Origin: G965230065 sp965230065
GTDB taxonomy: Bacteria > Bacteroidota > Bacteroidia > Cytophagales > Cyclobacteriaceae
Direction of reading: 5' to 3'
Assembly: GCA_965230065.1 (NCBI GenBank)
Contig: OZ245942.1
Location: forward strand, 3,844,001-3,908,000
Length of the DNA stretch: 64,000 nt
The notes below the pieces were generated by a model. The model did no database searches, had not been told where the DNA came from, and saw nothing but the letters and a program-made list of their open reading frames with translations. Made by a program: the position numbers and the translations under genes. This document shows, piece by piece, positions 26,040-35,314 of the stretch (within the stretch, counting starts at the first letter, position 1; each line of letters begins with the position of its first letter).

Positions 26040-26615
26040 ATGGCCATTGTAGACAAAAATATCATCATAAAAGGATTGAAGGGAAAACTGGGTAACATGC
26101 TGGTCTTCCGGCAGAGGAATGGAAAAACCATTGTATCAACAGTACCCCAAAAAACAGATAAGCCACCTACACCCGCCCAGCTAACCCGGCGGGAAAAGTT
26201 CAGGAAGGCGGTGGTATATGCACAAGGCGTACTGCAAAACCCAACCTTGCACGCGTGGTATGCGGCCAACCTTTTCCACCACCAATCGGTATACCATGCC
26301 GCCCTTTCAGATTTCATGCACCCGCCTCAAATTTTGGCAATTGACACTCAATCTTATCATGGCAAGCAGGGAGATCATGTGTTCATTACAATTCCTGAAG
26401 AAAGCAGGGCAACCGGTGTCACCCTAACTTTTTGCCATGCTGATGGCACTCTGGCAGAAGAAGGCACTGCCCGGCCTGGCATTCAAAAAAACCAATGGGT
26501 GTATACCGCTCAACATACCCAACCCTCCTGGCACTCATTTACCCTCTTGGTACGGTCCGCTGATAAGCCCGGCAATACTTCAGAACTGACCACCGCCTTA
26601 GAAGTGACCCTGTAA
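26040..26615 (+). CDS. Conserved hypothetical protein
   Basis: This 191-residue protein begins MAIVDKNIIIKGLKGKLGN, then FRQRNGKTIVSTVP and PPTPAQLTRREKFRKAVVYA, a pattern seen in an unnamed Bacteroidota family whose members all open with a short beta-hairpin and a K-P-T-xAQ helix. The second half (from about residue 95) looks like an Ig-type beta domain. There is no signal peptide. The frame is open from 25968, but the ATG at 26040 gives the family-like N-terminus. The function is unknown. Confidence 0.65.
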   Translation: MAIVDKNIIIKGLKGKLGNMLVFRQRNGKTIVSTVPQKTDKPPTPAQLTRREKFRKAVVYAQGVLQNPTLHAWYAANLFHHQSVYHAALSDFMHPPQILAIDTQSYHGKQGDHVFITIPEESRATGVTLTFCHADGTLAEEGTARPGIQKNQWVYTAQHTQPSWHSFTLLVRSADKPGNTSELTTALEVTL

Positions 26616-26731
26616 AAAGTACATTAAAGGAATCTGGTAGCAACCTTACAGCAAAGACGAACAAAAGACGAAGGAATAACGAAGGAGAGACGAAGGATCG
26701 GTATAGCTATCATAAGACTAATTTATTGGAA
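26616..26731. other. Intergenic stretch with short direct repeats
   Basis: The sequence holds four imperfect copies of AGACGAA/AACGAAGG (about 26655-26698) and no gene. It precedes the apparent decayed frame that follows. Confidence 0.35.
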
Positions 26732-27239
26732 AAGTACAAATATCACCGCTATTGGTTGTACCACAGAAAAAACCAATGAATTCACTGGAATCCTGGATAC
26801 AACCATTATGTGAACTATCCTTTTGATACGAAAGTTGAAAGAATAACGGTTATAACGGATTCAGGAACTATGATCGTCTCACCTATCACCTATCAATGAT
26901 TCAGTAATCGCAGTTAATACGTCGTCTAAAACTGAAGTTCTTCATTTTCACTTCATCGATAACTCTAGTGAGGACTCACACTTAATAATATTGATTCTGA
27001 ACAGATTCCCACAAACGAGGGTCTAATGTTAACAGCTAATAACTATAACTCACACACTATGACAGATGGTGGAGGAACATATTAATCAATTTAGAAGTGC
27101 ACATGATACTGTTGAATATCAATTAATTTCAGTAGACAAACTGCTAATTTCCAAAGATACTTTGACAATACTTGGAAAGTCCGCCATGAGTTGTAAATTT
27201 ATTAATCAGTATGTTTGCAGTATGTTTGGTGAAGCTTGA
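26732..27239 (+). pseudogene. Possible decayed reading frame
   Basis: Successive open stretches lie on the plus strand in order: KYKYHRYWLYHRKNQ then (after a stop) IHWNPGYNHYVNYPFDTK, running on to VSPITYQ; SVIAVNTSSKTEVLHFHF; NIDSEQIPTNEGLMLTANNY; and finally a 57-codon frame from ATG 27066 to TGA 27239 (MVEEHINQFRSAHD..FGEA). They would join into one protein only with several stops and frame changes. The order and strand agreement suggest a dead gene, but the composition is not decisive and I recognise no family. The last frame could also be an independent small gene. Confidence 0.35.
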
Positions 27240-27307
27240 GAAGTTCGAGCATCCTAATTCCTCACTCATCTTGTATTCTTAATTTATCTCCAAAAAATAA
27301 AGTGAGT

Positions 27308-29590
27308 ATGAAAAAACTGATTACTTTCCTGATGATAACTTTCCTATGGTCAGGAGGGGTATTAGCAAAAGATTATTATGTTTCCAGAAAAGGCAATGAT
27401 GATGCCCCAGGTACTCGACAACAACCTTTTCTGACAATCCAGAGGGCGGCTGAAGTTATGCGTTCGGGTGACGCATGTTACATCTTTGACGGGGTGTATC
27501 CCGAAATAGTAATACCCTCCTTTTCCAACACCGAAGGCCACCCCATCATTTTCCGTTCCGCAGATAATGGTGAGGTGACCATAATTGGCTCTGACCCTGT
27601 ACCTCAAGAACGATGGCAACGGGTATCTGAACATATTTTTAAGACCAACATGAAACTGGATCTGAATCATGAAAATCAGCTTTTTCTTAGTGATAAAACC
27701 TTAGTGGAGGCTCGTTGGCCCAATGTAGGCGAGGACCTACTCCGGCCGGTTTTATCAGTCATGGATCAGGGCACAACACCTGAGTTGATAGTAGATACTG
27801 CTCTTCCCGACTACGACTTCAGTGGCGCTCAGGTATGGATTCACGCCCCAAAATATTGGTCTGACTGGACTACAAAGGTAATGGCTGCTACCGATAGCTC
27901 ATTAACTATCGAGAATATTGCTCCTTATCCTGGGCCCAGACAACATGTAGCTACTTCTGGGGCTGACTATTTCGTTTTTGGCATCAAAGGAGCCTTAGAC
28001 GCAGAAAATGAATGGTATTATGATGATGAGAATGAGGAAGTATACATATTCCGAGAAAATGGAGAACTGCCCGAAAATGAATACCGGGTTAAACGAAGAA
28101 TGTATGCCTTTGACTTATCAGGAAAAAAGCATATAAAAATTGAAGGTTTAACCATACAGGGAGCTGGAATAAACACCAATGAACATACGGAGTCAGTCAC
28201 CCTGGATCGATTAAAAATTTATTATCCTTACTATTCTTGTCAAAACAATAAATACTATGGCGACCAAAAGAATAAAGGCATAGTACTGCGGGGTAAAGAT
28301 ATTATCATTCAAAATACTGAAATTGCATACAGTTCAGGGGTGGGTGTTATGATGCTGGGAGAAAACAATAAGTTGATAAATAGCTATATTCATGATACAG
28401 ACTTCATTGGTTCCTATGCGAGTTGCGTTTCACTCGCTGGGAAGGGAAATGTGGTAAGTCACTGTACACTCACACGCTCAGGGCGTACTGTGCTTGATTA
28501 TGGTGATATGTACCAGTCATTGGTTCAATTCTGTGACATGAGCCATTCCGGACTCATTACGAGCGACCTAGGTCTAACGTATGGTAACGTAATTGAAGGT
28601 GGTAATTCTGAGGTTCGCTACAATGTGCTTCATGATAATGATGACGACCACCTGGATATGGGACTTTACTACGATCACGGTACACAAAATATCATTTCGC
28701 ACCACAATATTGTCTATGGTGTTGGCTATTCGGCTTTCCAAATCAACCACTATGGTGCTTATCATCTCGTATATCACAATACATTTATTGCAGATGATAA
28801 TGGGTTTCGCTCTACCTGGGGCAATAAGTACGGACCTGATTTATTAGAATGCCGCTTTGTAAATAACCTTTTTAGTAGCCTTTCCCGAACCACTGCCGAA
28901 AATTATTATTGGGCGCACAACGTGACCGCGTATGAGGATTTTGATAAATACAATATCATGCAACCTGCGAGTGAATGGCTTGCCAAAGGGAAATATGTTA
29001 CAGGTATTTCGGCTACTGATCAGCAAAAGAAGCCTGGTATCGGAGCCATAGAGTATGAAGGAATGAGCTTCAAAGTAGGTCATGACTTTGAAAACCCACC
29101 CCAAAACATCAATTTCATAAGAAGCAAGCCTCTCTACCGGAACCGAATTTTGAATGCAGCTTTCGAGCACGAAAATCACCTTAGCCCCTGGGAAGCCAAA
29201 AATGAAAACGTACGGGTGATTGAGCACCCGCATCAAAATCATACGAAACCTGACACTACTATCGGCAGGATGGGGAATTACTCGATAGGCTTAACAGGGA
29301 AGTCAGGAGAGGTGTACCAGGAAGTTCGATATCTGCATCCAAATGCGGAATATGAATTCATTGGACACCTAAGAGTAGACAGAGGAGAACGTGCGGTTAT
29401 AGGCGTAAGATGGGCTGATGGTACAGAGTTTCTCAGTCCGGTGGTGATGGATACTGCACCAGGATGGAACCGTGTGCGGTTAGGTTTTGACATGCCAGAA
29501 AAGCACGAAACAATTACCATATTTGTCAGACGCCTGTCAGATGGAGCAGGGCAGGTTTATATTGACGATTTTGGATTGATTATGCGCTGA
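27308..29590 (+). CDS. Secreted right-handed beta-helix protein with C-terminal CBM-like domain
   Basis: This 760-residue exported protein has a signal peptide (MKKLITFLMITFLWSGGVLA) followed by DYYVSRKGNDDAPGTRQQPF and TIQRAAEVMRSGDACYIFDGVY, the entry of many pectate-lyase-fold proteins. Parallel beta-helix coils cover about residues 60-600 (GLTIQGAG, RGKDIIIQNTEIAYSSG, SYIHDTDFIGSYAS, YNVLHDND, HHNIVYGVGYSAF). Residues about 620-760 (NAAFEHENHLSPWEAKNENV ... VYIDDFGL) form a CBM4/9-like beta-sandwich. It is probably a polysaccharide lyase or glycosidase, or a binding protein; catalytic residues cannot be fixed by eye. The TTG-extended frame from 27236 is not used. Confidence 0.85.
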   Translation: MKKLITFLMITFLWSGGVLAKDYYVSRKGNDDAPGTRQQPFLTIQRAAEVMRSGDACYIFDGVYPEIVIPSFSNTEGHPIIFRSADNGEVTIIGSDPVPQERWQRVSEHIFKTNMKLDLNHENQLFLSDKTLVEARWPNVGEDLLRPVLSVMDQGTTPELIVDTALPDYDFSGAQVWIHAPKYWSDWTTKVMAATDSSLTIENIAPYPGPRQHVATSGADYFVFGIKGALDAENEWYYDDENEEVYIFRENGELPENEYRVKRRMYAFDLSGKKHIKIEGLTIQGAGINTNEHTESVTLDRLKIYYPYYSCQNNKYYGDQKNKGIVLRGKDIIIQNTEIAYSSGVGVMMLGENNKLINSYIHDTDFIGSYASCVSLAGKGNVVSHCTLTRSGRTVLDYGDMYQSLVQFCDMSHSGLITSDLGLTYGNVIEGGNSEVRYNVLHDNDDDHLDMGLYYDHGTQNIISHHNIVYGVGYSAFQINHYGAYHLVYHNTFIADDNGFRSTWGNKYGPDLLECRFVNNLFSSLSRTTAENYYWAHNVTAYEDFDKYNIMQPASEWLAKGKYVTGISATDQQKKPGIGAIEYEGMSFKVGHDFENPPQNINFIRSKPLYRNRILNAAFEHENHLSPWEAKNENVRVIEHPHQNHTKPDTTIGRMGNYSIGLTGKSGEVYQEVRYLHPNAEYEFIGHLRVDRGERAVIGVRWADGTEFLSPVVMDTAPGWNRVRLGFDMPEKHETITIFVRRLSDGAGQVYIDDFGLIMR

Positions 29591-29888
29591 CCTTATTAAA
29601 AAAGTACAGATATTTTCAAACCATAAGCTGTTTGAGAATAATAATTCCGTTCTTTCATTCATCTTGCTATACTTTTTCTGAAAAGATGTATTGCGTATCA
29701 ACTTTATTCCTTGTAGGTGTGTAGCGACCCCTCTTACCTACGAATCATTCAGTATGAATTTATCCAATGAAAGAACTCTTAAAAACAGGCATTCTTTTGT
29801 CATCAAAAAGAAAAATGGACATTATGAACAACTGGAATTCTGTAAAGGCTTGAAGAATTACTGAAAACCATATAAACAAACTACTCCT
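29591..29888. other. Intergenic stretch
   Basis: Nothing recognisable is present. A 36-codon frame at 29754-29864 (MNLSNERTLKNRHSFVIKKK..) lacks a ribosome site and any known match, and is not called. Confidence 0.4.
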
Positions 29889-30131
29889 ATGATGAAAACA
29901 ATGACTTGCAAACAACTGGGCGGCGCATGTGATAAGGAATTTCATGCCACCACATTTGAAGAAATGGCCAAAATAAGTAAAAATCACGGCATGGAAATGT
30001 TTCAAAAAGGCGATAAAGCCCACTTAGAAGCTATGGACCAAATGCAGGAACTTATGAAATCGCCCCAAAGGATGCAGGAGTGGTTTGAGCATAAAAAAAG
30101 GGAATTTGATAATCTTCCTCCGAATGAATAA
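29889..30131 (+). CDS. DUF1059-like small protein
   Basis: This 80-residue cytosolic protein carries MTCKQLGGACDKEFHATTFEEMAK, which matches the DUF1059 opening (C.xLGG.C...H) with its two Cys and one His as possible metal ligands. A helical second half includes QKGDKAHLEAMDQMQELM and MQEWFEHKKREFDNLPPNE. A second ATG three bases downstream is equally possible. It ends 6 bases before the AraC regulator, so the two are co-transcribed. The function of DUF1059 is not known. Confidence 0.78.
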   Translation: MMKTMTCKQLGGACDKEFHATTFEEMAKISKNHGMEMFQKGDKAHLEAMDQMQELMKSPQRMQEWFEHKKREFDNLPPNE

Positions 30132-30137
30132 TGGAAA

Positions 30138-30977
30138 ATGATTATTGACCATCAAAAATTTGATTTTGGGGAAAAGTGCCTGATTGAAAAAGTTATCATT
30201 CAGGCACCTTTCCGGTTTATGGTTGACTTTCCGAATGATGCTTGTTTCATCTATTTTGAAGAAGGGAATACAAAAGTGAACTCCCCTTATGAGCAAGTGC
30301 CTGTAGCGGCCCGGGAATCTGTTTTGTTAAAATGTGGCACTTACTTTTCAGACCTGCTCGCCTATGCAACATCTGACCGTTACGAAATTATTGTTGTCCA
30401 TTTGCCAAAAAACATTCTTTGGGAGATTTACAAACATGACATACAGTCGTTTCCCAAATCATTAAAAAAAAGCCGATTTATACAGAAATTAGAATCGCAG
30501 GAATTGGTGAGGGAATATATCAAAGGGCTTCACTTTTATTTTAAAAACCCTGAGGTGGTGAGTGATGAACTACTTGCGCTTAAGCTCAAAGAACTCATTC
30601 TGTTATTACTACAAACCAAAAATGCCGAATCGGTGAGCACCCTTTTTCAACAACTTTTTTCCTCACAGCAAATTGATATCAGGGATGTAGTGAACACCCA
30701 CATTTTTTCTAACCTCTCCGTAGAAGATTTGGCGGCATTAAGTCATTTGAGTGTGTCTACTTTCAAACGGCATTTTAAAGAAATTTTTGATGATACCCCG
30801 GCCAATTACATCAAAGCCAAACGGCTTGAAAGGGCAAAACAACTCCTGTCCATTAGCAATATGACCATTAGCGAAATCGCCTATGAAACCTGCTTCAATG
30901 ATGTAGCCCACCTTTCCAAATCCTTCAAATCAGTTTACAATATTTCCCCTTCCGCTTACCGGCAAAAAAATAGCTGA
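30138..30977 (+). CDS. AraC-family transcriptional regulator (ExsA-like)
   Basis: This 279-residue regulator has a divergent N-terminal sensor domain (about 1-160) with ESVLLKCGTYFSDLLAYATSDRYE, a form found in ExsA-like Bacteroidota AraC proteins. The C-terminal DNA-binding region (about 185-279) has LSVEDLAALSHLSVSTFKRHF and ISEIAYETCFNDVAHLSKSFK, ending SPSAYRQKNS. It follows the DUF1059 gene in the same unit. A redox or small-molecule signal sensed through the DUF1059 partner is possible but unproven. Confidence 0.88.
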   Translation: MIIDHQKFDFGEKCLIEKVIIQAPFRFMVDFPNDACFIYFEEGNTKVNSPYEQVPVAARESVLLKCGTYFSDLLAYATSDRYEIIVVHLPKNILWEIYKHDIQSFPKSLKKSRFIQKLESQELVREYIKGLHFYFKNPEVVSDELLALKLKELILLLLQTKNAESVSTLFQQLFSSQQIDIRDVVNTHIFSNLSVEDLAALSHLSVSTFKRHFKEIFDDTPANYIKAKRLERAKQLLSISNMTISEIAYETCFNDVAHLSKSFKSVYNISPSAYRQKNS

Positions 30978-31066
30978 CCCAATCTTACAAAAGCTTGAAC
31001 CTTTTGTACAAGGCAAATGATAGATTTTGTCACAAATTTGTAATTCAATAGTTAGGAGGAGGTCAA

Positions 31067-31129
31067 ATGAAACATCTTAATATATTCAAGGGCACTTATA
31101 GAACAAATACATCCTGTAGGATACAGTAA
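31067..31129 (+). other. Short frame behind a strong ribosome site
   Basis: GGAGGAGG stands 5 bases before ATG 31067, unusually strong for this window. The frame runs 20 codons (MKHLNIFKGTYRTNTSCRIQ) and its TAA (31127-31129) lies inside the left arm of the palindromic element. It may be a gene cut off by the element, or a chance frame. Confidence 0.35.
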
Positions 31130-31275
31130 GGCGGTTCAGTAGGTACGAAGGTTGAAAGTTAATATTGCCTATCGGTCTGACCGCTCTTATGCCTCTTCAG
31201 ATAGCGGTCTGACCGATTTATGAGAGCTTCTTATTAATTTTCAATGTTCGGTTCGGGGCTACTGAACCGCCCTAC
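31126..31275. repeat. 150-bp palindromic (MITE-like) element
   Basis: The ends GTAAGGCGGTTCAGTAG (31126-31142) and CTACTGAACCGCCCTAC (31259-31275) are inverted repeats with one mismatch in 17. Inner arms 31146-31163 and 31233-31250 also pair with few mismatches, so the whole folds as a long hairpin. Two copies of the 11-bp palindrome CGGTCTGACCG (31173, 31205) lie near the centre. It has no coding capacity. Confidence 0.7.
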
Positions 31276-31361
31276 GGAGACCCTATATCGTCATCCGGAA
31301 CTTTTCGCACCTAATATCATACATTAAATACATATTATTAAAGTGTTAAATCAAACAAAAA

Positions 31362-31802
31362 ATGAAAATAGCAATCATCCTCATCCTCGGTATTTTCTAT
31401 GCAGGCAACAATCACCTTGCTTTCAAAGAGCAACCTGCTATTGTTCTTAAGGTGGTTAACCTCAATAACGATAAAGGGCAAGTAATTCTGGACATCTTTG
31501 ACGATAAGCGGGGCTTTCCCATGGATACAGAAAATGCCATCAAAAGCCTGAAAACAACTATTAAGGATGGCAAGGCTGTCTTTAATATTGATGAACTGCC
31601 CCCGGGCGTTTATGCATTTGCTGCTGTGCACGATGAAAACGACAATGGTAAGTTTGATACCAACTTTTTGGGGATGCCCACAGAAGGTGCTTGTGCGTCG
31701 AACAACGCAAAGGGTTTTATGGGGCCTCCAAAGTATAAAGATGCTGCCCTTGAAATAACCAATGAAACTACCGAAATGGAATTGGAAATGATTTATTTCT
31801 AA
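31362..31802 (+). CDS. DUF2141 exported protein
   Basis: This 146-residue protein has a short N-terminal hydrophobic signal (IAIILILGIFYAGNNH) and then a DUF2141 beta-sandwich: VNLNNDKGQVILDIFDDKRGFP, FNIDELPPGVYAFAAVHDENDNGKFDTNFLGMPTEG. The Asp-rich loop DENDNGKFD resembles a calcium-binding motif common to the family. It is probably periplasmic. It starts 44 bases before the SDR gene. Function is unknown. Confidence 0.85.
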   Translation: MKIAIILILGIFYAGNNHLAFKEQPAIVLKVVNLNNDKGQVILDIFDDKRGFPMDTENAIKSLKTTIKDGKAVFNIDELPPGVYAFAAVHDENDNGKFDTNFLGMPTEGACASNNAKGFMGPPKYKDAALEITNETTEMELEMIYF

Positions 31803-31845
31803 ATAAAAGAGCTGTATTTACTTTTCACGCTTAACATAAAAACCC

Positions 31846-32652
31846 ATGAAAACAATAATTGATTATAAAGACTTTGGCCCCTGGGCACTTGTTACAGGTG
31901 CTTCATCGGGCATCGGAAAAGAATTTGCCAGACAGTTGGCATCTACAGGTATAAATGTGGTGCTTGTGGCCCGAAGGCTGGCTTTGCTGGAAGAACTGGG
32001 AGAGCAATTGCAACAAAAACATGGAATAAAGTACCATGCTATTGGCGCGGATATGTCGGACGAAAATTCGTATGACAAAATAGTGAAGATAACCGATAAA
32101 CTTGATATTGGACTGGTAGTTTCTAATGCGGGCAGCGGAAACCCCGGTGAATTCATAGAAAAAAAGCAGGAGGAATTGCTAAAAATGATAAACACAAGCG
32201 TAGTCGCTCATCTTAAAATAACCCACCACTTCAGTAAAAAAATGGCCAAAATGAAACGAGGAGGAATTATTTTGGTATCTGCCATGGGCGCCAATCATGG
32301 GCTTCCATTTATGACCAACGATGCGGGAACCAGGGCCTTCATCCGAAGTTTTGGGCTGGGGCTACACGATGAATTAAAAAGGTATGGCGTACGGGTAACC
32401 GTGCTGATTCCATCGCCTACCGATACTCCCATTGTGGAACATTTGGGCTTTAGACCGGAAAAGATGCCGATGAAACCCATTTCTGTAGAACAATGCGTAG
32501 AAGAAACACTCATAGCATTCAAAAAGAACCGGCCAAGCATTATTCCAGGCCGCATGTACCGCATGATGAATACCTTAGTTCCTGATTTCCTGTCCAGAAA
32601 AATGTTCGGCAAAATGCTGGCAGAAGGGAATGGGATAGAGTTGAAAAAGTAA
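31846..32652 (+). CDS. Short-chain dehydrogenase-like protein with altered active site
   Basis: This 268-residue classical-type SDR has the NAD(P) motif TGASSGIG (residues 17-24), the acidic/basic tail VARRLALLEEL that favours NADP, and VVSNAGSG (NAG motif). The catalytic region is unusual: aligned with the standard YxxxK, residues are D159-A-G-T-R163, so both the proton-donor Tyr and the Lys are replaced, and the catalytic Ser pair is SA. The reading frame is intact and shows no other damage. It may bind nucleotide without the normal reduction chemistry. C-terminal residues 210-260 are membrane-adjacent-like but not clearly transmembrane. Confidence 0.82.
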   Translation: MKTIIDYKDFGPWALVTGASSGIGKEFARQLASTGINVVLVARRLALLEELGEQLQQKHGIKYHAIGADMSDENSYDKIVKITDKLDIGLVVSNAGSGNPGEFIEKKQEELLKMINTSVVAHLKITHHFSKKMAKMKRGGIILVSAMGANHGLPFMTNDAGTRAFIRSFGLGLHDELKRYGVRVTVLIPSPTDTPIVEHLGFRPEKMPMKPISVEQCVEETLIAFKKNRPSIIPGRMYRMMNTLVPDFLSRKMFGKMLAEGNGIELKK

Positions 32653-32762
32653 TGAAAACACCTAGCCCATGGCTTGTTAAGGCAACCAAATGGCACACGC
32701 GCCATTTGAAAATGACATTTTCCCGGTCTGTGTGCCACTAGACCGGGGGGATATTTTAGTAG

Positions 32763-35150
32763 CTACTCAGCCCGCAACGATTTTACCGGGTTCATCAGTG
32801 CTGCTTTTACCGACTGATAACTGACGGTAAGCCAGGCAATGATGGTAGCAGCAGCGCCGGTTAGTACAAAAACTTCCCAGCCGATGGCAACATGGTAAGA
32901 GAAATCAGAAAGCCATTGCTGCATCACATAGTAGGCAATGGGTGCCGCCAGTACAAAGGCAATCAGCACCAGGCGGATAAAGTCTTTGGACAACAGCATC
33001 ACAATACCGCTCACTTCTGCTCCTAATACTTTGCGGATGCCTACTTCTTTTTGTCGTTGCTCCGCACTATAGGCCGAAAGGGCAAATAAGCCCATCATGG
33101 CAATGAGCAACGCCAGGATGGTAAAGTGCGTAATCATGCGGGAAAAAGCCTTTTCGTTGCTGTACAGACTGGCAAACTGCTCATCCAGGAAAGCATACTC
33201 AAACGGGGAAGCCGGGTACATTTGCTGCCAGGTGCTTTCTATGAATGCCAACGTCTCTTTCATACGGTCGGTATTTACTTTGATGGCAATGCTTGAGTTG
33301 TTTTTAGAATACAGCATAAACAGCGGCTCTACCTTGTGCCGTATCGTGGCAAAGTGAAAATCTTTGACCAGCCCAACGACGGTATATTCTGTATAATCAT
33401 CTGGCCCATTAGACAGGCGCACGGTTTTGCCGACAGGAGCCTCCCACTGCATCATCTCAGCAAAAGCTTCGTTGATGAGCATATTGCTGGCTGAATCGGC
33501 TGGAAAGTCTGGAGAAAAGTTTCTGCCATCCAACACCGTCATTTCCATGGTTGGAATAAACGCTTCATCTATGGACATCACCGTGGTAATGTAGTTTTCA
33601 TCTTCGGGTGCTCCCTCAGGAAATACCCCAATGCGGCCTAACTGCTGCCCCATGCGTGCACTGGAAGATGCCACAGAAAGAATTCCGGTATGCTGGGAGA
33701 GTTCATTTCTTAAAGTTTGGTAATCCGCTACTTGTTCACGGTTATTCAGGGGCAGTGAAATAATTTGTTCCCGACTGTACCCCAGGTCTTTGGCGTTGAT
33801 AAACTCCACCTGCTGAAACACAATACCCATCCCAATCATCAGGGCAATGGAAATGGTAAACTGTAAAACCACCAGCGATTTGCGCAGGGTTACGCCCCCT
33901 ATCTGGTTTTTAAAAGCCCCTTTCAGCACCAGCATAGGCCGGAAAGCCGAGAGGAAAAAGGCAGGATACAAACCCGCCAGAAAAGCGACCACGGCAACCA
34001 ACCCAAGATAGAACAATAGAAAGTTGTTTTGTTGAAGGAGATTAGCATCGGCAAAACGCTGGTACAGATTGTTAAAATAAGGCATGGCCAGGGTGGTAAA
34101 TAGTATGGCCAATAATGCCGCCACAACGGTAATGATAAACGACTCTAGCAGATACTGCACGATAAGCTGATGACGCAAAGCACCCACTATTTTCCGGATG
34201 CCTACTTCTTTGGCCCGGTTGGTAGATTTGGCCGTTACCAGGTTGGTAAAGTTCACCGTCGCCAGAATGATAATCAGCAGGGCAATGGTACAGAGTACAT
34301 AAATATTGGTGCTATCTGTTTTGTTGGCGTTAGACTCAAACAATATTGATTTGGACTGGGTGTGTACGTCGGCCAGGGGCTGTATTGTGGGCGTAAAAAA
34401 CTCATTGGCTTCATTTTTTTGGGCTATTTCCTTAAGCTTAGGGTTGATTTCTTCCGGCGCTCGGGGACGGTCTAGCAAAAAATAGGTAAACATGCTGATG
34501 CCAGACCAGTTCGTTAGCCAGCTTTGCCATTGGGGCTGGTCAGGCGGGGCCACCAAAGAGCGCAACATGTCAAATTGCAGGTGCGACGTAGCCGGCGGGT
34601 TTTTGATGAGGGCTGTTACGTGCAGGTCAATATTGTTGTGCTTCACAGATTTCCCCACCGGGCTTTCATCCCCAAACAGTCGTTTTGAAAGCTTTTCTGT
34701 GATGACGATGGAATTGGGTTCATCCAGCAAACCGGTCGCTGGACCTTCTAAAATTTCATGAGAAAATATTTCAAAAAAAGAGCTTTCTGTCATAAATGCC
34801 TGGTCGGCTTTCAGCAGATTGTCTTCGTATTGGAGGGGAATCCGTCCACTGCCTGCTACCCGTGCTGATTTTACTACTTCCGGAATCTCCGCTTCGGCAG
34901 CAGGCCCCAGGGCAGGCTGGCTTACACCCACCAACTTACTACTCACGCCCTGTGCATTGTCTATGGTAAGCACCCTGACGATGCGGTCATAGTTTTCGTG
35001 ATGCGTGTCATAAGAAAGGTCTTCTACCACAAATAGCACAATGATGAGGCTGGCCGAAAGGGCAATGGCCAACCCGAGAATTTTGATAACGGAAAAAAGC
35101 TTGTCACGCAGCAAGCTTCTGATAGCAACTTTAAAGTAATTTTTCAGCAT
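32763..35150 (-). CDS. FtsX/MacB-type ABC transporter permease (1)
   Basis: This 795-residue permease has the repeated two-unit FtsX layout: N-terminal transmembrane helix (SVIKILGLAIALSASLIIVLFV), extracytoplasmic MacB-type domain with the Y..DRIVRVLT and SFFEIFSHE motifs, a triple-helix FtsX region with RAKEVGIRKIVGA, then a second such unit with RQKEVGIRKVLGAE, ending ALMNPVKSLRAE. These Bacteroidota proteins lack a fused ATPase and work with a separate MacB/LolD-like ATPase, absent here. Likely role is envelope export or lipoprotein handling, with stress-linked regulation. Its closest relative in the window is at 36312. Confidence 0.9.
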   Translation of the reverse strand: MLKNYFKVAIRSLLRDKLFSVIKILGLAIALSASLIIVLFVVEDLSYDTHHENYDRIVRVLTIDNAQGVSSKLVGVSQPALGPAAEAEIPEVVKSARVAGSGRIPLQYEDNLLKADQAFMTESSFFEIFSHEILEGPATGLLDEPNSIVITEKLSKRLFGDESPVGKSVKHNNIDLHVTALIKNPPATSHLQFDMLRSLVAPPDQPQWQSWLTNWSGISMFTYFLLDRPRAPEEINPKLKEIAQKNEANEFFTPTIQPLADVHTQSKSILFESNANKTDSTNIYVLCTIALLIIILATVNFTNLVTAKSTNRAKEVGIRKIVGALRHQLIVQYLLESFIITVVAALLAILFTTLAMPYFNNLYQRFADANLLQQNNFLLFYLGLVAVVAFLAGLYPAFFLSAFRPMLVLKGAFKNQIGGVTLRKSLVVLQFTISIALMIGMGIVFQQVEFINAKDLGYSREQIISLPLNNREQVADYQTLRNELSQHTGILSVASSSARMGQQLGRIGVFPEGAPEDENYITTVMSIDEAFIPTMEMTVLDGRNFSPDFPADSASNMLINEAFAEMMQWEAPVGKTVRLSNGPDDYTEYTVVGLVKDFHFATIRHKVEPLFMLYSKNNSSIAIKVNTDRMKETLAFIESTWQQMYPASPFEYAFLDEQFASLYSNEKAFSRMITHFTILALLIAMMGLFALSAYSAEQRQKEVGIRKVLGAEVSGIVMLLSKDFIRLVLIAFVLAAPIAYYVMQQWLSDFSYHVAIGWEVFVLTGAAATIIAWLTVSYQSVKAALMNPVKSLRAE

Positions 35151-35314
35151 ACTGAAGGTAGTTTAGAGGCTCTTCAAGAAGCCGACAATTTGCGTACCAT
35201 CTGGCAAGTTGCTGATTTTCAACACTTTAAAAGATGGTAAAAATTAGAAATTGTTCGGAAACGGGCAGGTATGTTCGGTATTGGACAAGAGGTTGGTTTT
35301 TGGACGAGAGAATT

